Positions 25,678 to 33,440 are shown, numbered from the stretch's first letter. The stretch is 42,917 bases of DNA from Deltaproteobacteria bacterium (GCA_016875195.1 VGRY01000033.1:1-42917); one strand, 5' to 3'. Translations and numbers: made by a program. Notes: generated by a model not told the origin, from the letters alone.

Positions 25678-25825
25678 TTATTAACCGTCTTAAAATAGTA
25701 ATGACATCAATTTGTAAAATCCCTCCTAACCTCCCTTTGCCAAAGGGAGGGATAACCCTCTTTGGAAAAGAGGGAAGCGGAGATTTTCCAATGCTTATGT
25801 CAATTCAATTATGAGACTGTTAATA
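25678..25825. repeat. TTATTAA...GAGACTG element, copy 1
   Basis: Left end TTATTAACCGTCTTAAAATA and right end ATTATGAGACTGTTAATA are imperfect inverted repeats. Inside are two hairpins, CCTCCCTTTGCCAAAGGGAGG-like near 25731 and CCCTCTTTGGAAAAGAGGG. The same layout occurs at 30067-30264. Confidence 0.7.
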
Positions 25826-25894
25826 GCTATTAACGGTTTTAAGTTAAACGTTACAAGTTCTTCAGAAAATTTGTTTTACAAATTTTTCTGGCCT

Positions 25895-25920
25895 GCCATA
25901 CACCCTACGTGGTGTATGGC
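25895..25920 (-). repeat. 3'-end hairpin of tRNA-Ser(GCT)
   Basis: Perfect 10-bp stem GCCATACACC (25895-25904) / GGTGTATGGC (25911-25920), loop CTACGT. On the minus strand the stem begins with the tRNA's own discriminator base and CCA. No T-run follows. A second hairpin, CAGAAAATTTG / CAAATTTTTCTG, lies just beyond at about 25863-25890. Confidence 0.85.
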
Positions 25921-26009
25921 GGAGAGAGAGGGATTCGAACCCTCGATCCCGCTTTTAACAGGATACTCGCTTAGCAGGCGAGCCCCTTCGGCCTCTCGGG
26001 CATCTCTCC
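25917..26009 (-). tRNA. tRNA-Ser (anticodon GCT)
   Basis: Acceptor GGAGAGA/TCTCTCC, long variable arm, anticodon stem CTCGC/GCGAG with loop CTGCTAA, anticodon GCT. T-loop GGTTCGAATCC. CCA is encoded (25917-25919 on the complement). Reads AGC and AGU codons. Confidence 0.96.
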
Positions 26010-26068
26010 GCTTCTTTTCTTTAGTGCATAGCGCTAAACGCTTTGTGTTTTTATTCTATGCATGGCTT

Positions 26069-26096
26069 GCCAGCCGAAGCCTTGGCGTAGGCTGGC
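26069..26096 (-). repeat. 3'-end hairpin of tRNA-Ser(CGA)
   Basis: GCCAGCC (26069-26075) pairs with GGCTGGC (26090-26096), which holds the encoded CCA. The intervening GAAGCCTTGGCGTA is shared with the other members of this family. Confidence 0.8.
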
Positions 26097-26181
26097 GGAG
26101 AGGGTGGGATTTGAACCCACGTCTCCTTTCGGGAGAACCGCTTTTCGAGAGCGGCGCCTTAAGCCACTCGGCAACCTCTCC
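26093..26181 (-). tRNA. tRNA-Ser (anticodon CGA)
   Basis: Acceptor GGAGAGG/CCTCTCC, anticodon stem CCGCT/AGCGG with loop CTCGAAA, anticodon CGA. Long variable arm with the TTCTCCCGAAAGGAGA hairpin. Encoded CCA. Reads UCG. Confidence 0.96.
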
Positions 26182-26219
26182 TGGATCTTGCAAAGCAAGA
26201 TATTTGTAACTTCAAACTC

Positions 26220-26714
26220 TTAACTCTTTATACTCCGAACTGTTTTACTATTCGTTCTTCTTTCTCTGAAAAACTCTTTTAGAACCTCAACACATTCTTT
26301 CTCGAGAATGCCCCGCCTGACCTCTACCTTATGGTTAACACTCTTATCTTGCAACAAGCTGAATTTTGATTCTACCGCTCCGAATTTTGGCTCTACTGTT
26401 CCAAAAACCAACCTTGAAATCCTGCTGTGAATCATCGCCGCCGCACACATCGGACAGGGTTCCGTCGTAACATACATGACAGTATTGTTCAAACGATAAT
26501 TCTTTAATATCTTCCCCGCTTTTCTAAGAGCAAGCATCTCTGCATGGGCAGTGGGGTCATTCAATCCAATACAACGGTTATGATCTCTCGATAGGACTTT
26601 GTCCCCTTTTACTAAAATCGCTCCTACCGGAACTTCTCCTCTTTCTGCTGCTTTCCTCGCCTCTTTCAGAGCCATTCTCATATATTTTTCATCGAATTCT
26701 TGATCAATTCTCAT
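26220..26714 (-). CDS. tadA: tRNA-specific adenosine deaminase TadA
   Basis: 164-residue zinc deaminase that converts A34 to inosine in tRNA-Arg(ACG). Zinc and catalytic motifs: HAEMLALRKA (His and Glu) at about residue 57 and EPCPMCAAAMIHSRI (two Cys) at about 87. MRMALKEARKAAERGEVPVGAILV is the family's N-terminal signature. The tRNA-Arg(ACG) gene, its expected substrate, is 111 bp upstream on the same strand. Confidence 0.96.
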   Translation of the reverse strand: MRIDQEFDEKYMRMALKEARKAAERGEVPVGAILVKGDKVLSRDHNRCIGLNDPTAHAEMLALRKAGKILKNYRLNNTVMYVTTEPCPMCAAAMIHSRISRLVFGTVEPKFGAVESKFSLLQDKSVNHKVEVRRGILEKECVEVLKEFFRERRTNSKTVRSIKS

Positions 26715-26803
26715 CGATTTATAGCAACCATTGAATCAATGGTACGCCTATTGATTTCCTAAAGAACCATATGGCGCCATGCACCTCTTGGGGTTCACGG
26801 CCT

Positions 26804-26829
26804 GCCATACACCCTATGTGGTGTATGGC
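26804..26829 (-). repeat. 3'-end hairpin of tRNA-Arg(ACG)
   Basis: GCCATACACC (26804-26813) / GGTGTATGGC (26820-26829), loop CTATGT. Almost identical to the hairpin after tRNA-Ser(GCT), and again includes the encoded CCA. Confidence 0.85.
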
Positions 26830-26902
26830 GCGCCCAGGGTGATTCGAACACCCGGCCTGCGGATTCGTAGTCCGACGCTCTATCCAGCTGAGCTATGGGC
26901 GC
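26826..26902 (-). tRNA. tRNA-Arg (anticodon ACG)
   Basis: Acceptor GCGCCCA/TGGGCGC, D-arm AGCTCAGCTGGATAGAGC, anticodon stem TCGGA/TCCGC-type with loop CTACGAA, anticodon ACG. T-arm GGGTGTTCGAATCACCC. CCA encoded. The A34 is the target of TadA. Confidence 0.96.
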
Positions 26903-26907
26903 TCCAA

Positions 26908-27240
26908 CTATTTCTTCTTGGAAGGGGGGGCTGATGAAGGGGGAGGCAAAATCTCCACCTGAGAAGCCACATTATGACCTCTACGGAGATAATAGGTAAC
27001 TTTTACCCGCTCACCAACTCCTGGTAACCGTGAAGGTATATAGACCGTCCGTCTCCCCACCGCAAAATACATGGTTTCGCCTTTATCTCCCTTTACGGTC
27101 AATTGTTCCCTATAAAGGCTCTCTACTTTCCCTTGAAAAAAGAAATACTGTTGAGCCTCGGAATTCTCCGCTGCAACCATCATCAGGAGCGTCGCAGCCA
27201 GTAACAATAACATGACCTCAATCCTTAGGAATCTTCGCAT
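26908..27240 (-). CDS. Small secreted protein, unknown function
   Basis: 110 residues from ATG 27240, which has GGGGAGGAG just upstream. The frame is open further upstream through the tRNA-Ser(GGA) gene, but that part is not coding. A signal peptide (RRFLRIEVMLLLLAATLLMMVAAENSEA) is followed by a compact beta-rich segment (YFFFQGKVESLYREQLTVKGDKGETMYFAVGRRTVYIPSR is described here only by its landmarks GKVESL, LTVKGDKG and RRTVYIP). The tail is Pro/Ser/Lys-rich. The fold looks like a small OB-type or soluble-binding domain, but I do not recognise the family. It lies between two tRNA genes. Confidence 0.7.
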   Translation of the reverse strand: MRRFLRIEVMLLLLAATLLMMVAAENSEAQQYFFFQGKVESLYREQLTVKGDKGETMYFAVGRRTVYIPSRLPGVGERVKVTYYLRRGHNVASQVEILPPPSSAPPSKKK

Positions 27241-27371
27241 AAGATCTCCTCCCCTCTTCCCCTCATCCCTCGAACACATTCTCTCTATCAAAATATAAAT
27301 TGCTTGCCATCTGAAGCCTTGGCGGCCAACTGCGCTTTTATCAAAGCTTCGTTGACTAAATAGGATGGCTT

Positions 27372-27429
27372 GCCAGACGAAGCTTCTTGCCCTCTGTAGC
27401 CTTGGCGTAGGAGGGTAGCGTAGTCTGGC
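27372..27429 (-). repeat. 3'-end hairpin of tRNA-Ser(GGA), with nested hairpin
   Basis: GCCAGAC (27372-27378) pairs with GTCTGGC (27423-27429), which holds the encoded CCA. The loop is longer than in the others and contains a second unit, GCCCTCT...GCCTTGGCGTAGGAGGG, which reads like a nested copy. A half copy (TTGCCATCTGAAGCCTTGGC) lies at about 27304-27323. Confidence 0.75.
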
Positions 27430-27518
27430 GGAGAGAGAGGGATTCGAACCCTCGGTCCCGATTTTGTCGGAACACACGATTTCCAGTCGTGCCCCTTCGG
27501 CCTCTCGGGCATCTCTCC
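27426..27518 (-). tRNA. tRNA-Ser (anticodon GGA)
   Basis: Acceptor GGAGAGA/TCTCTCC, anticodon stem CACGA/TCGTG with loop CTGGAAA, anticodon GGA. Long variable arm with GTTCCGACAAAATCGGGAC. Encoded CCA. Reads UCC and UCU. Confidence 0.96.
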
Positions 27519-27621
27519 GTGATTTCACCTTCGATGAAATACTATTAACCTTTAACCAGTTACTATCAACTATTTTTTTAAACAGTTACAAATTTTTCGT
27601 TAACAGTAAAATTTTTGGCTT

Positions 27622-27649
27622 GCCATCCGAAGCTTTAGCGTAGGATGGC
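27622..27649 (-). repeat. 3'-end hairpin of tRNA-Ser(TGA)
   Basis: GCCATCC (27622-27628) pairs with GGATGGC (27643-27649), which holds the encoded CCA. Loop GAAGCTTTAGCGTA, close to that after tRNA-Ser(CGA). Confidence 0.8.
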
Positions 27650-27731
27650 GGAGGGAGTAGGATTCGAACCCACGGGGCTTTCACCCAGCGGTTTTCAAGA
27701 CCGCCGCCTTAAGCCACTCGGCCATCCCTCC
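27646..27731 (-). tRNA. tRNA-Ser (anticodon TGA)
   Basis: Acceptor GGAGGGA/TCCCTCC, anticodon stem GCGGT/ACCGC with loop CTTGAAA, anticodon TGA. Long variable arm with GGGTGAAAGCCC. Encoded CCA. It is 28 bp downstream of serS and reads UCA. Confidence 0.96.
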
Positions 27732-27759
27732 ACGATTTTGCTCAAGAGCAAAATACTTT

Positions 27760-29037
27760 TCACCTTTTAACTATTCTATCAACTCCACCCATATAAGGTC
27801 TTAAGACCTCGGGGATGATCACACTTCCGTCAGCCTGCTGGTAGTTTTCCAGAATCGCAACCAGTGTTCTTCCGATAGCCAACCCGGAGCCGTTAAGGGT
27901 ATGTACATATTCTGTCTTCGACTTTCCGGAGATACGGTATCGAATCTTTGCCCTTCTCGCCTGAAAATCTTCAAAGTTGCTGCAGGAAGAAATTTCCTTG
28001 AATGTATCCTGCCCGGGTAGCCAGACCTCAATATCATAAGTCTTTGATGCTGAAAACCCCAAATCTCCTGAACAGAGGTTGACAACACGATAAGGAAGTT
28101 TCAGCCTCTTCAGAACCTCCTCAGCATTGGAGAGGAGTTTCTCCAGCTCATCATAGGAATTTTCAGGCTTTGTAAATTTTACCAGTTCCACCTTATTAAA
28201 CTGATGCTGCCTGATTAACCCGCGGGTATCCTTCCCGTAGGAACCCGCTTCCTTCCTGAAGCACGGAGTGTAGGCCGTGTAATAAAGTGGAAGGTCTTTC
28301 TCTTCCAGAACCTCATCCTGATGAATATTCGTCACTGGTACCTCGGCTGTGGGAATGAGAAAGTAATCAACCCCTTCTACCTTGAACAACTCCTCCTCAA
28401 ATTTTGGAAGTTGCCCGGTACCAGTCATGGTCGTCCGGTTGACCATAAACGGAGGAAGGACCTCGCAATACCCATGTTCCCGGGTATGGAGGTCTAACAT
28501 AAAATTGATCAGAGCCCTCTCTAATTTAGCTCCAAGGTCCCAGTAAAGGGTAAACCGGGCTCCGGTTATCTTTGCTCCTGATTTAAAATCAAGGATTCCT
28601 AATCCCTCTCCAATATCCCAGTGCGGTTTGGGTTCAAAACTGAATTTTGGTATCTCGCCCCATTGCCTGACTTCGGCATTATCAGAAGAATCTTTGCCGA
28701 TGGGTACAGAAACATGAGGAAGGTTTGGAATGACGAGAAGAAAGTCCTGCAGGGCTTTTTCTTTCTCCTGGATAATTCCATCCAGTTCCTTCAATTCCTG
28801 AGATACCTTTTTCATCTCTGAGATGAGCTCGGAAGCATCCTCTCCCTCCTTCTTCTTCCTGCTCACATCATCAGAGACTTTTTTCTGGAGGGCTCTCAAC
28901 CTCTCCCATTCCTGAAGCGTCTTTCTTCGCTCACCATCGATGGCGACAAATTGATCCAGGCTGATCGCCTGTCCCCTTAAAGATAGCCTTTCCCTAACCT
29001 CGTCCAAGTGATCTCTTATGTATTTGGCTTCCAGCAT
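27760..29037 (-). CDS. serS: Seryl-tRNA synthetase
   Basis: Class II synthetase that charges tRNA-Ser and also tRNA-Sec, the first step toward selenocysteine. 425 residues. The N-terminal coiled-coil arm (about 30-100) binds the long variable arm. Motif 2 [28 protein letters not shown] region at about residue 250 and motif 3 [16 protein letters not shown] near 390 are intact, with FNKVELVKF between. ATG 29037 begins [18 protein letters not shown]. Four tRNA-Ser genes follow on the same strand. Confidence 0.97.
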   Translation of the reverse strand: MLEAKYIRDHLDEVRERLSLRGQAISLDQFVAIDGERRKTLQEWERLRALQKKVSDDVSRKKKEGEDASELISEMKKVSQELKELDGIIQEKEKALQDFLLVIPNLPHVSVPIGKDSSDNAEVRQWGEIPKFSFEPKPHWDIGEGLGILDFKSGAKITGARFTLYWDLGAKLERALINFMLDLHTREHGYCEVLPPFMVNRTTMTGTGQLPKFEEELFKVEGVDYFLIPTAEVPVTNIHQDEVLEEKDLPLYYTAYTPCFRKEAGSYGKDTRGLIRQHQFNKVELVKFTKPENSYDELEKLLSNAEEVLKRLKLPYRVVNLCSGDLGFSASKTYDIEVWLPGQDTFKEISSCSNFEDFQARRAKIRYRISGKSKTEYVHTLNGSGLAIGRTLVAILENYQQADGSVIIPEVLRPYMGGVDRIVKR

Positions 29038-29130
29038 AAAAACACCTTAAAGTTTGCAGAGTTGTCCGGCTAAAAATCTTTTAAATATTAGCATCAAATC
29101 TTCTTTAAATCAAATGATTGCTTTCAATTA

Positions 29131-29706
29131 CTACTTTTTAATGAGATCTGGTTTGGGTACAATGGGTTGTTTCAAGGAGAGATGTCCGGCAATGGTCTCT
29201 ATGGGCTTCCCTTCGATGAATATCTGAACCTGTTTTATTTGTGAAAAGTTTTGTGTAAGTGAATTGACAATTGAGTAAGTTGTCATAATTTCAGCAGAAC
29301 TCCCCCCAGGATGCTCCTTTGAGAGGGTTTTATTAAAATTGATGACAGCCGTCCCTTTTTCGTCCAGTTTCAGGGCTAAGCATTTTGTCTGGGAAGGAAG
29401 GGTGGGAATCAGTTTTCCCTTCGGCCCTCTGATCAGCTCATCAATAACCTCTTTTGCCTCCTCTTTAACACCCCCTTTCCTTGCAATCCTCCTTTTCTCA
29501 CCGATCAAATACTCTCCGCTCAGATCTGAGAAATAGAGAAGAATCTCCTTCCTTTCCTGAACTAAACCTAATTTTTCTAAAAATGGGCCAAAGGTGTTGA
29601 TGATCTCCCTGTTGAAAAAAACCAATAACGACGCAATGATTCCAGCCAGAAACAATAAAACAATGAACTTTCGAATCCATCCCTTTTTCTTACGTCTCTT
29701 AGTCAT
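29131..29706 (-). CDS. GerMN-domain membrane-anchored protein
   Basis: 191 residues. An N-terminal basic stretch (TKRRKKKGWIRKF) and one transmembrane helix (IVLLFLAGIIASLLVFF) are followed by an extracytoplasmic GerMN domain. Its hallmarks are ILLYFSDLSGEYLIGEKR, an EEAKEVIDELIRGPK helix, LDEKGTAVINFNKTLS and YSIVNSLTQNFSQIKQVQIFIEGK. GerMN domains occur in spore and cell-wall proteins but also widely outside spore formers; the function here is unknown. It probably shares a transcript with the DUF4870 gene 15 bp upstream. Confidence 0.85.
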   Translation of the reverse strand: MTKRRKKKGWIRKFIVLLFLAGIIASLLVFFNREIINTFGPFLEKLGLVQERKEILLYFSDLSGEYLIGEKRRIARKGGVKEEAKEVIDELIRGPKGKLIPTLPSQTKCLALKLDEKGTAVINFNKTLSKEHPGGSSAEIMTTYSIVNSLTQNFSQIKQVQIFIEGKPIETIAGHLSLKQPIVPKPDLIKK

Positions 29707-29721
29707 GGAGGTCCTATCTCT

Positions 29722-30051
29722 TTAAACCTTCTCCCCTGCCATTTTTCCAACGACAGGAAGAGCATATCGTTGCCCCTGAAGTGCCTTCACCATGAGAATG
29801 AGCCACAGGATCAGACCTAATATCCAGAGCGGAACAACCAAAAGATTGATGATGGGGATGAAACTAATGACACCCATGATCACAAAGAGACCCAGAAAGG
29901 TAATGGTCGATTGCATCGCATGAAACCTCACAAAAGAACTCTTCTTCTCAACCACTAAGAAGACGATCCCTGTGATGAACCCAACGAGATAACAAAGAAA
30001 TCCCGCCACATTTTCATCTAACCCCGTGCTCGATTTTTCCCTCTCCTCCAT
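29722..30051 (-). CDS. DUF4870 family membrane protein
   Basis: 109 residues. The conserved segment begins NVAGFLCYLVGFITGIVFLVVEKK, then FVRFHAMQSTITFLGL, which is the DUF4870 signature. Three or four membrane helices are predicted by eye, with a C-terminal GQRYALPVVGK. Function not known. Located upstream of the GerMN gene on the same strand. Confidence 0.85.
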   Translation of the reverse strand: MEEREKSSTGLDENVAGFLCYLVGFITGIVFLVVEKKSSFVRFHAMQSTITFLGLFVIMGVISFIPIINLLVVPLWILGLILWLILMVKALQGQRYALPVVGKMAGEKV

Positions 30052-30066
30052 AACGCCTCCTTCATT

Positions 30067-30264
30067 TTATTAAGAGTCTCAAAATAGTCTATACATGGGA
30101 AACCAAAGGCTCAAAAACTCATAACCCCACCTACCCTCCCCTTATTTTAAGGGGAGGAATATACCCCCTCTTAAATTAAGAGGGGGGAGGGGGAGTTATT
30201 TAATTGATCGAACCCTTTAAGTTCATGCCAAAGAATGTTTATTCTATTATGAGACTGTTAATAA
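30067..30264. repeat. TTATTAA...GAGACTG element, copy 2
   Basis: Left end TTATTAAGAGTCTCAAAATA (from 30067) and right end TATTATGAGACTGTTAATAA (ending 30264) are inverted repeats. Inside are two strong hairpins: CCTCCCCTTA...TAAGGGGAGG at 30135-30157, and CCCCCTCTTAAATTAAGAGG, running into a G-rich tail. Same architecture as the copy at 25678. Confidence 0.75.
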
Positions 30265-30320
30265 GTATCCCTATTGCTTGATTCTTTTAGCAATAGGATA
30301 GGTAAAAGTCAATAAGCAAA

Positions 30321-30416
30321 CCGCGTTAGAAAAGCTTCGCCCTTCTAACGGGAAGGCTCACACCCCGATAGAAGCCTAGCTTCGCACGGGGCAAGCAGCG
30401 CAGTTTTCTAACGGGG
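30321..30416. repeat. CCCCGTTAGAA palindromic element, copy 2
   Basis: Bounded by CCGCGTTAGAA (30321-30331, one mismatch) and TTCTAACGGGG (30406-30416). Contains TTCTAACGGGAAGGCTCAC as in copy 1. Its core from CCCCGATAGAAGCC to AGCTTCGCACGGGG is the reverse complement of the core of copy 1. The uvrA stop codon (30376-30378) lies inside. Confidence 0.85.
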
Positions 30417-33225
30417 TAAAATGGTTTAATTTCTTTTTAAGATATTGGCCTGTGTAGGATTGAGGAAAGTTAGTAATTTCTTCTGGCGTTCCCTCTGCAA
30501 CCACATATCCTCCTTCTTCCCCTCCCTCCGGGCCCAGATCGATGATGTAATCAGCTGATTTGATCACTTCCATATTGTGCTCGATCACGATGACGGTATT
30601 GCCTTTATCTGTGAGCTGACCCAGAATATCGAGAAGCCTCTGAATATCTGCGAAGTGGAGACCTGTAGTGGGTTCATCTAGAATATAGACGGTTCTCCCC
30701 GTTTCTCTTTTGCTTAACTCTCTCGCCAGCTTGATGCGCTGAGCCTCTCCACCTGAAAGGGTGGTGGCAGATTGTCCCAATTTAATATAGCCTAATCCGA
30801 CATCACATAGGGTCTGAAGTTTTTGATAAATTGCAGGAATAGGTTTAAGGAAATCATATGCCTCTTCTGCTGTCATCTCCAGGACATTGGAAATCGTCCT
30901 CCCTTTATAACGGATTCCCAAAGTTTCCCGATTATACCTCTTGCCATGGCATTCCTCGCAAGTAACATAGACATCTGGAAGGAAGTTCATCTCCACCTTA
31001 AGAACTCCGTCTCCGTGGCAGGCTTCACAGCGGCCTCCTGATACATTGAAGCTGAACCGCCCGGGTTTAAAACCTCTTGCTCTGGCCTCGGGAACCTGGG
31101 CGAAAAGTTCTCTGATGGGTTGGAAAAGACCGGTATAGGTGGCCGGATTGGAACGGGGCGTCCTTCCGATGGGCATCTGATCCACGTGGATGACCTTGTC
31201 TATGTATTCTACGCCTTCTATCTTTTTGACGAAGGTGTTCTGTTGACGGTTATGGTAAAGTCGTTGAGCCAACAAGCTATAGAGGGTATCAATCACCAAT
31301 GTTGACTTCCCGGAACCGGAGACGCCGGTAATACAGTTAAAGACTCCCAGAGGAATTTTTATATCAATATTCTTTAAATTATTGGCTGTGGCGCCCCGCA
31401 GGACCAGATACTTATCTCCACTGTTTCTCCTTTTTTGAGGGAGAGGAATTGTTCTATTTCCGGAGAGGTATAATCCGGTCAATGAATCTCCATCGTTCAT
31501 CAATTCCTCTGGAGATCCAGCAAAGACAACTTCCCCTCCTCTCTCTCCTGGCCCTGGCCCCATGTCAATGACATAATCTGCAGAACGGATCGTCTCCTCG
31601 TCATGCTCCACCACGACCACGGTATTTCCTAAATCCCTTAGACGTTTTAACGTTCCAAGGAGTCGCATATGGTCCCTCTGATGAAGTCCGATGCTGGGTT
31701 CATCCAGAATATAGAGCACGCCCACCAGACTGGAACCGATCTGGGTGGCCAAACGGATGCGTTGAGACTCTCCTCCTGACAGAGTAGCCGCATTCCGATC
31801 AAGAGAAAGGTATTCCAGACCCACTTCCATCATAAACTTGAGCCGGTCCTTGATCTCCCTGAGTACCCCATCGGCAATCTTCTGAGATCTCGGGTCCAAT
31901 TTTAAGCTCACAAAAAAGTCCAACGCCTCTTTTACATAGAGACGGGTTACTTCCGAGATCGACTTTCTCCCCACCCTGATGGACAGGACCTCTTTTTTCA
32001 GCCGGCTTCCTCCACATTCGGGACAGGGAATGGATCTCATGAATTTCTCTAATTCCTCACCACTATCCTCGCCATCTGCCTGCCGCTTTTCCAACTCCCG
32101 GATCACCCCTTCAAATTTTTGATGAAAGAAGTGGGCCGGACCTCTCCCTTTTGCACTGAATGAGATCTTTTCCCCTTCGGAACCGTAGAGCAGGATATCC
32201 CGAACCGATTTTGATAACTTACCGAAAGGCACGTCAAGGCTGAAGTGATAATGCTTAGACAAACCCTCCAGAACAGGTTTTAAAAAGGCTTGCCCTCTCT
32301 CCTTCCATGGTAGAATGGCTCCTTCATTGATGGAGAGAGATGGGTCAGGGACAATCATCTCGGGATTAAAAGAGGCTTTGGTGCCCAACCCACTACAGGC
32401 CGGACAGGCTCCCTGTGGACTATTAAAAGAGAACATCCTGGGTGTGAGCTCGGAAAAGCTAAACCCGCAATCAGGACAGGAAAACTTTTGGCTGAACAGG
32501 ATAGGAAATGCCCCTTCCCTTTCGATCTTCACAATCCCCTCCGAAAGATGAGAGGCAATCTCTAAGGAATCATTGATCCTCTTTTCTGCTCCCTCCTTCA
32601 CCACCACTCGATCGACCATCACATCGATTTCGTGGCGCTTCTGTTTATCCAGTTGAATCTCTTCGCTCAGGTCTCTTGTTTCACCATCAATTCTGACTCT
32701 GACAAATCCGTTCCTTCGGAGTTCATCCATTTCTTTCCGATACTCCCCTTTTCTTCCCCGGACAATGGGAGAATAAATAGTGAGAGGGGTCCCTTTTGGG
32801 AGCCGGAGGAGTGTCTCGGCCATCTGCTGAAGGGTTTGTGAGGCAATGGGGGTATGGCAATGTGGACAGAAGGGTTCACCCACTCGGGCAAAAAGAAGTC
32901 TGAGGTAGTCATAGATCTCAGTCACGGTCCCCACCGTGGAGCGTGGGGTCCGTGACAAACTTCTCTGGTCAATGGCGATGGCCGGCGATAGACCTTCAAT
33001 GGATTCAACCTCGGCCCTCTCCATCTGTTCCAAGAACTGCCGGGCGTAGGCGGAAAGGGATTCGACGTACCGGCGCTGGCCTTCCGCATAGAGGGTATCG
33101 AAAGCGAGGGTTGATTTGCCAGAGCCGCTCAACCCGGTAATGACCACTAATTGGTTTCGTGGGATTTCCACATCAATATTTTTTAGATTGTGAACCTTAG
33201 CCCCACGGATGACAATCTTTTCCAT
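30376..33225 (-). CDS. uvrA: Excinuclease ABC subunit A
   Basis: 949-residue DNA-damage sensor of nucleotide excision repair. Two ABC ATPase halves: Walker A GLSGSGKST near residue 32 and GVSGSGKST near 640, with signature LSGGE motifs and the Walker B-type LYILDEPSIGLH and VYILDEPTTGLH. Zinc fingers: CPHCHTPI, CPDCG/CPACSG and CEACHGDG/CEECHGKR. ATG 33225 (MEKIVIRGAKVHNLKN) with GAGAGGG upstream is preferred over ATG 33243. The usual end near QYLKKKL is extended by about 17 residues encoded by repeat copy 2. Confidence 0.97.
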   Translation of the reverse strand: MEKIVIRGAKVHNLKNIDVEIPRNQLVVITGLSGSGKSTLAFDTLYAEGQRRYVESLSAYARQFLEQMERAEVESIEGLSPAIAIDQRSLSRTPRSTVGTVTEIYDYLRLLFARVGEPFCPHCHTPIASQTLQQMAETLLRLPKGTPLTIYSPIVRGRKGEYRKEMDELRRNGFVRVRIDGETRDLSEEIQLDKQKRHEIDVMVDRVVVKEGAEKRINDSLEIASHLSEGIVKIEREGAFPILFSQKFSCPDCGFSFSELTPRMFSFNSPQGACPACSGLGTKASFNPEMIVPDPSLSINEGAILPWKERGQAFLKPVLEGLSKHYHFSLDVPFGKLSKSVRDILLYGSEGEKISFSAKGRGPAHFFHQKFEGVIRELEKRQADGEDSGEELEKFMRSIPCPECGGSRLKKEVLSIRVGRKSISEVTRLYVKEALDFFVSLKLDPRSQKIADGVLREIKDRLKFMMEVGLEYLSLDRNAATLSGGESQRIRLATQIGSSLVGVLYILDEPSIGLHQRDHMRLLGTLKRLRDLGNTVVVVEHDEETIRSADYVIDMGPGPGERGGEVVFAGSPEELMNDGDSLTGLYLSGNRTIPLPQKRRNSGDKYLVLRGATANNLKNIDIKIPLGVFNCITGVSGSGKSTLVIDTLYSLLAQRLYHNRQQNTFVKKIEGVEYIDKVIHVDQMPIGRTPRSNPATYTGLFQPIRELFAQVPEARARGFKPGRFSFNVSGGRCEACHGDGVLKVEMNFLPDVYVTCEECHGKRYNRETLGIRYKGRTISNVLEMTAEEAYDFLKPIPAIYQKLQTLCDVGLGYIKLGQSATTLSGGEAQRIKLARELSKRETGRTVYILDEPTTGLHFADIQRLLDILGQLTDKGNTVIVIEHNMEVIKSADYIIDLGPEGGEEGGYVVAEGTPEEITNFPQSYTGQYLKKKLNHFTPLENCAACPVRS

Positions 33226-33271
33226 CTTTCCCTCTCTTTTCAAAATTAACAGAAAAAAAGTAAGGAGTAAA

Positions 33272-33390
33272 CCCCGTTAGAAAGTGTGCGACTTTCCAAC
33301 GGGCCGGCCCACAGGGGCTTCAACCCTCGTATTTACTCAAAAGATAATTAACTCACGCCTGCTTACGAGCAGCGGGGTTTTCTAACGGGG
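33272..33390. repeat. CCCCGTTAGAA palindromic element, copy 3
   Basis: CCCCGTTAGAA (33272-33282) and TTCTAACGGGG (33380-33390) are perfect inverted ends. The inner part is more diverged (CCAACGGGCCGGCCCACAGG; TAATTAACTCACGCCTGCTT). Both this copy and copy 2 flank uvrA, one at each end. Confidence 0.85.
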
Positions 33391-33440
33391 TAAATGGCCC
33401 GAAGCCAGATCATAAGAAGGATGCTCAGTTTGCGAAATCA

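Noticed and set aside
25811..26209. Plus-strand open frame over the tRNA-Ser genes
   Set aside because: It is the antisense reading of two tRNA genes (EREGFEPSIPLL is the classic tRNA-Ser antisense string); no ribosome binding site and no homologous domain.
27241..27528. Upstream extension of the small secreted protein through tRNA-Ser(GGA)
   Set aside because: It would read through a tRNA gene and its hairpin; ATG 27240 has a strong ribosome binding site and starts a signal peptide.
25895..27649. tRNA trailer hairpins as Rho-independent terminators
   Set aside because: None is followed by a T-run on the transcribed strand, and the stems include the CCA end of the tRNA.
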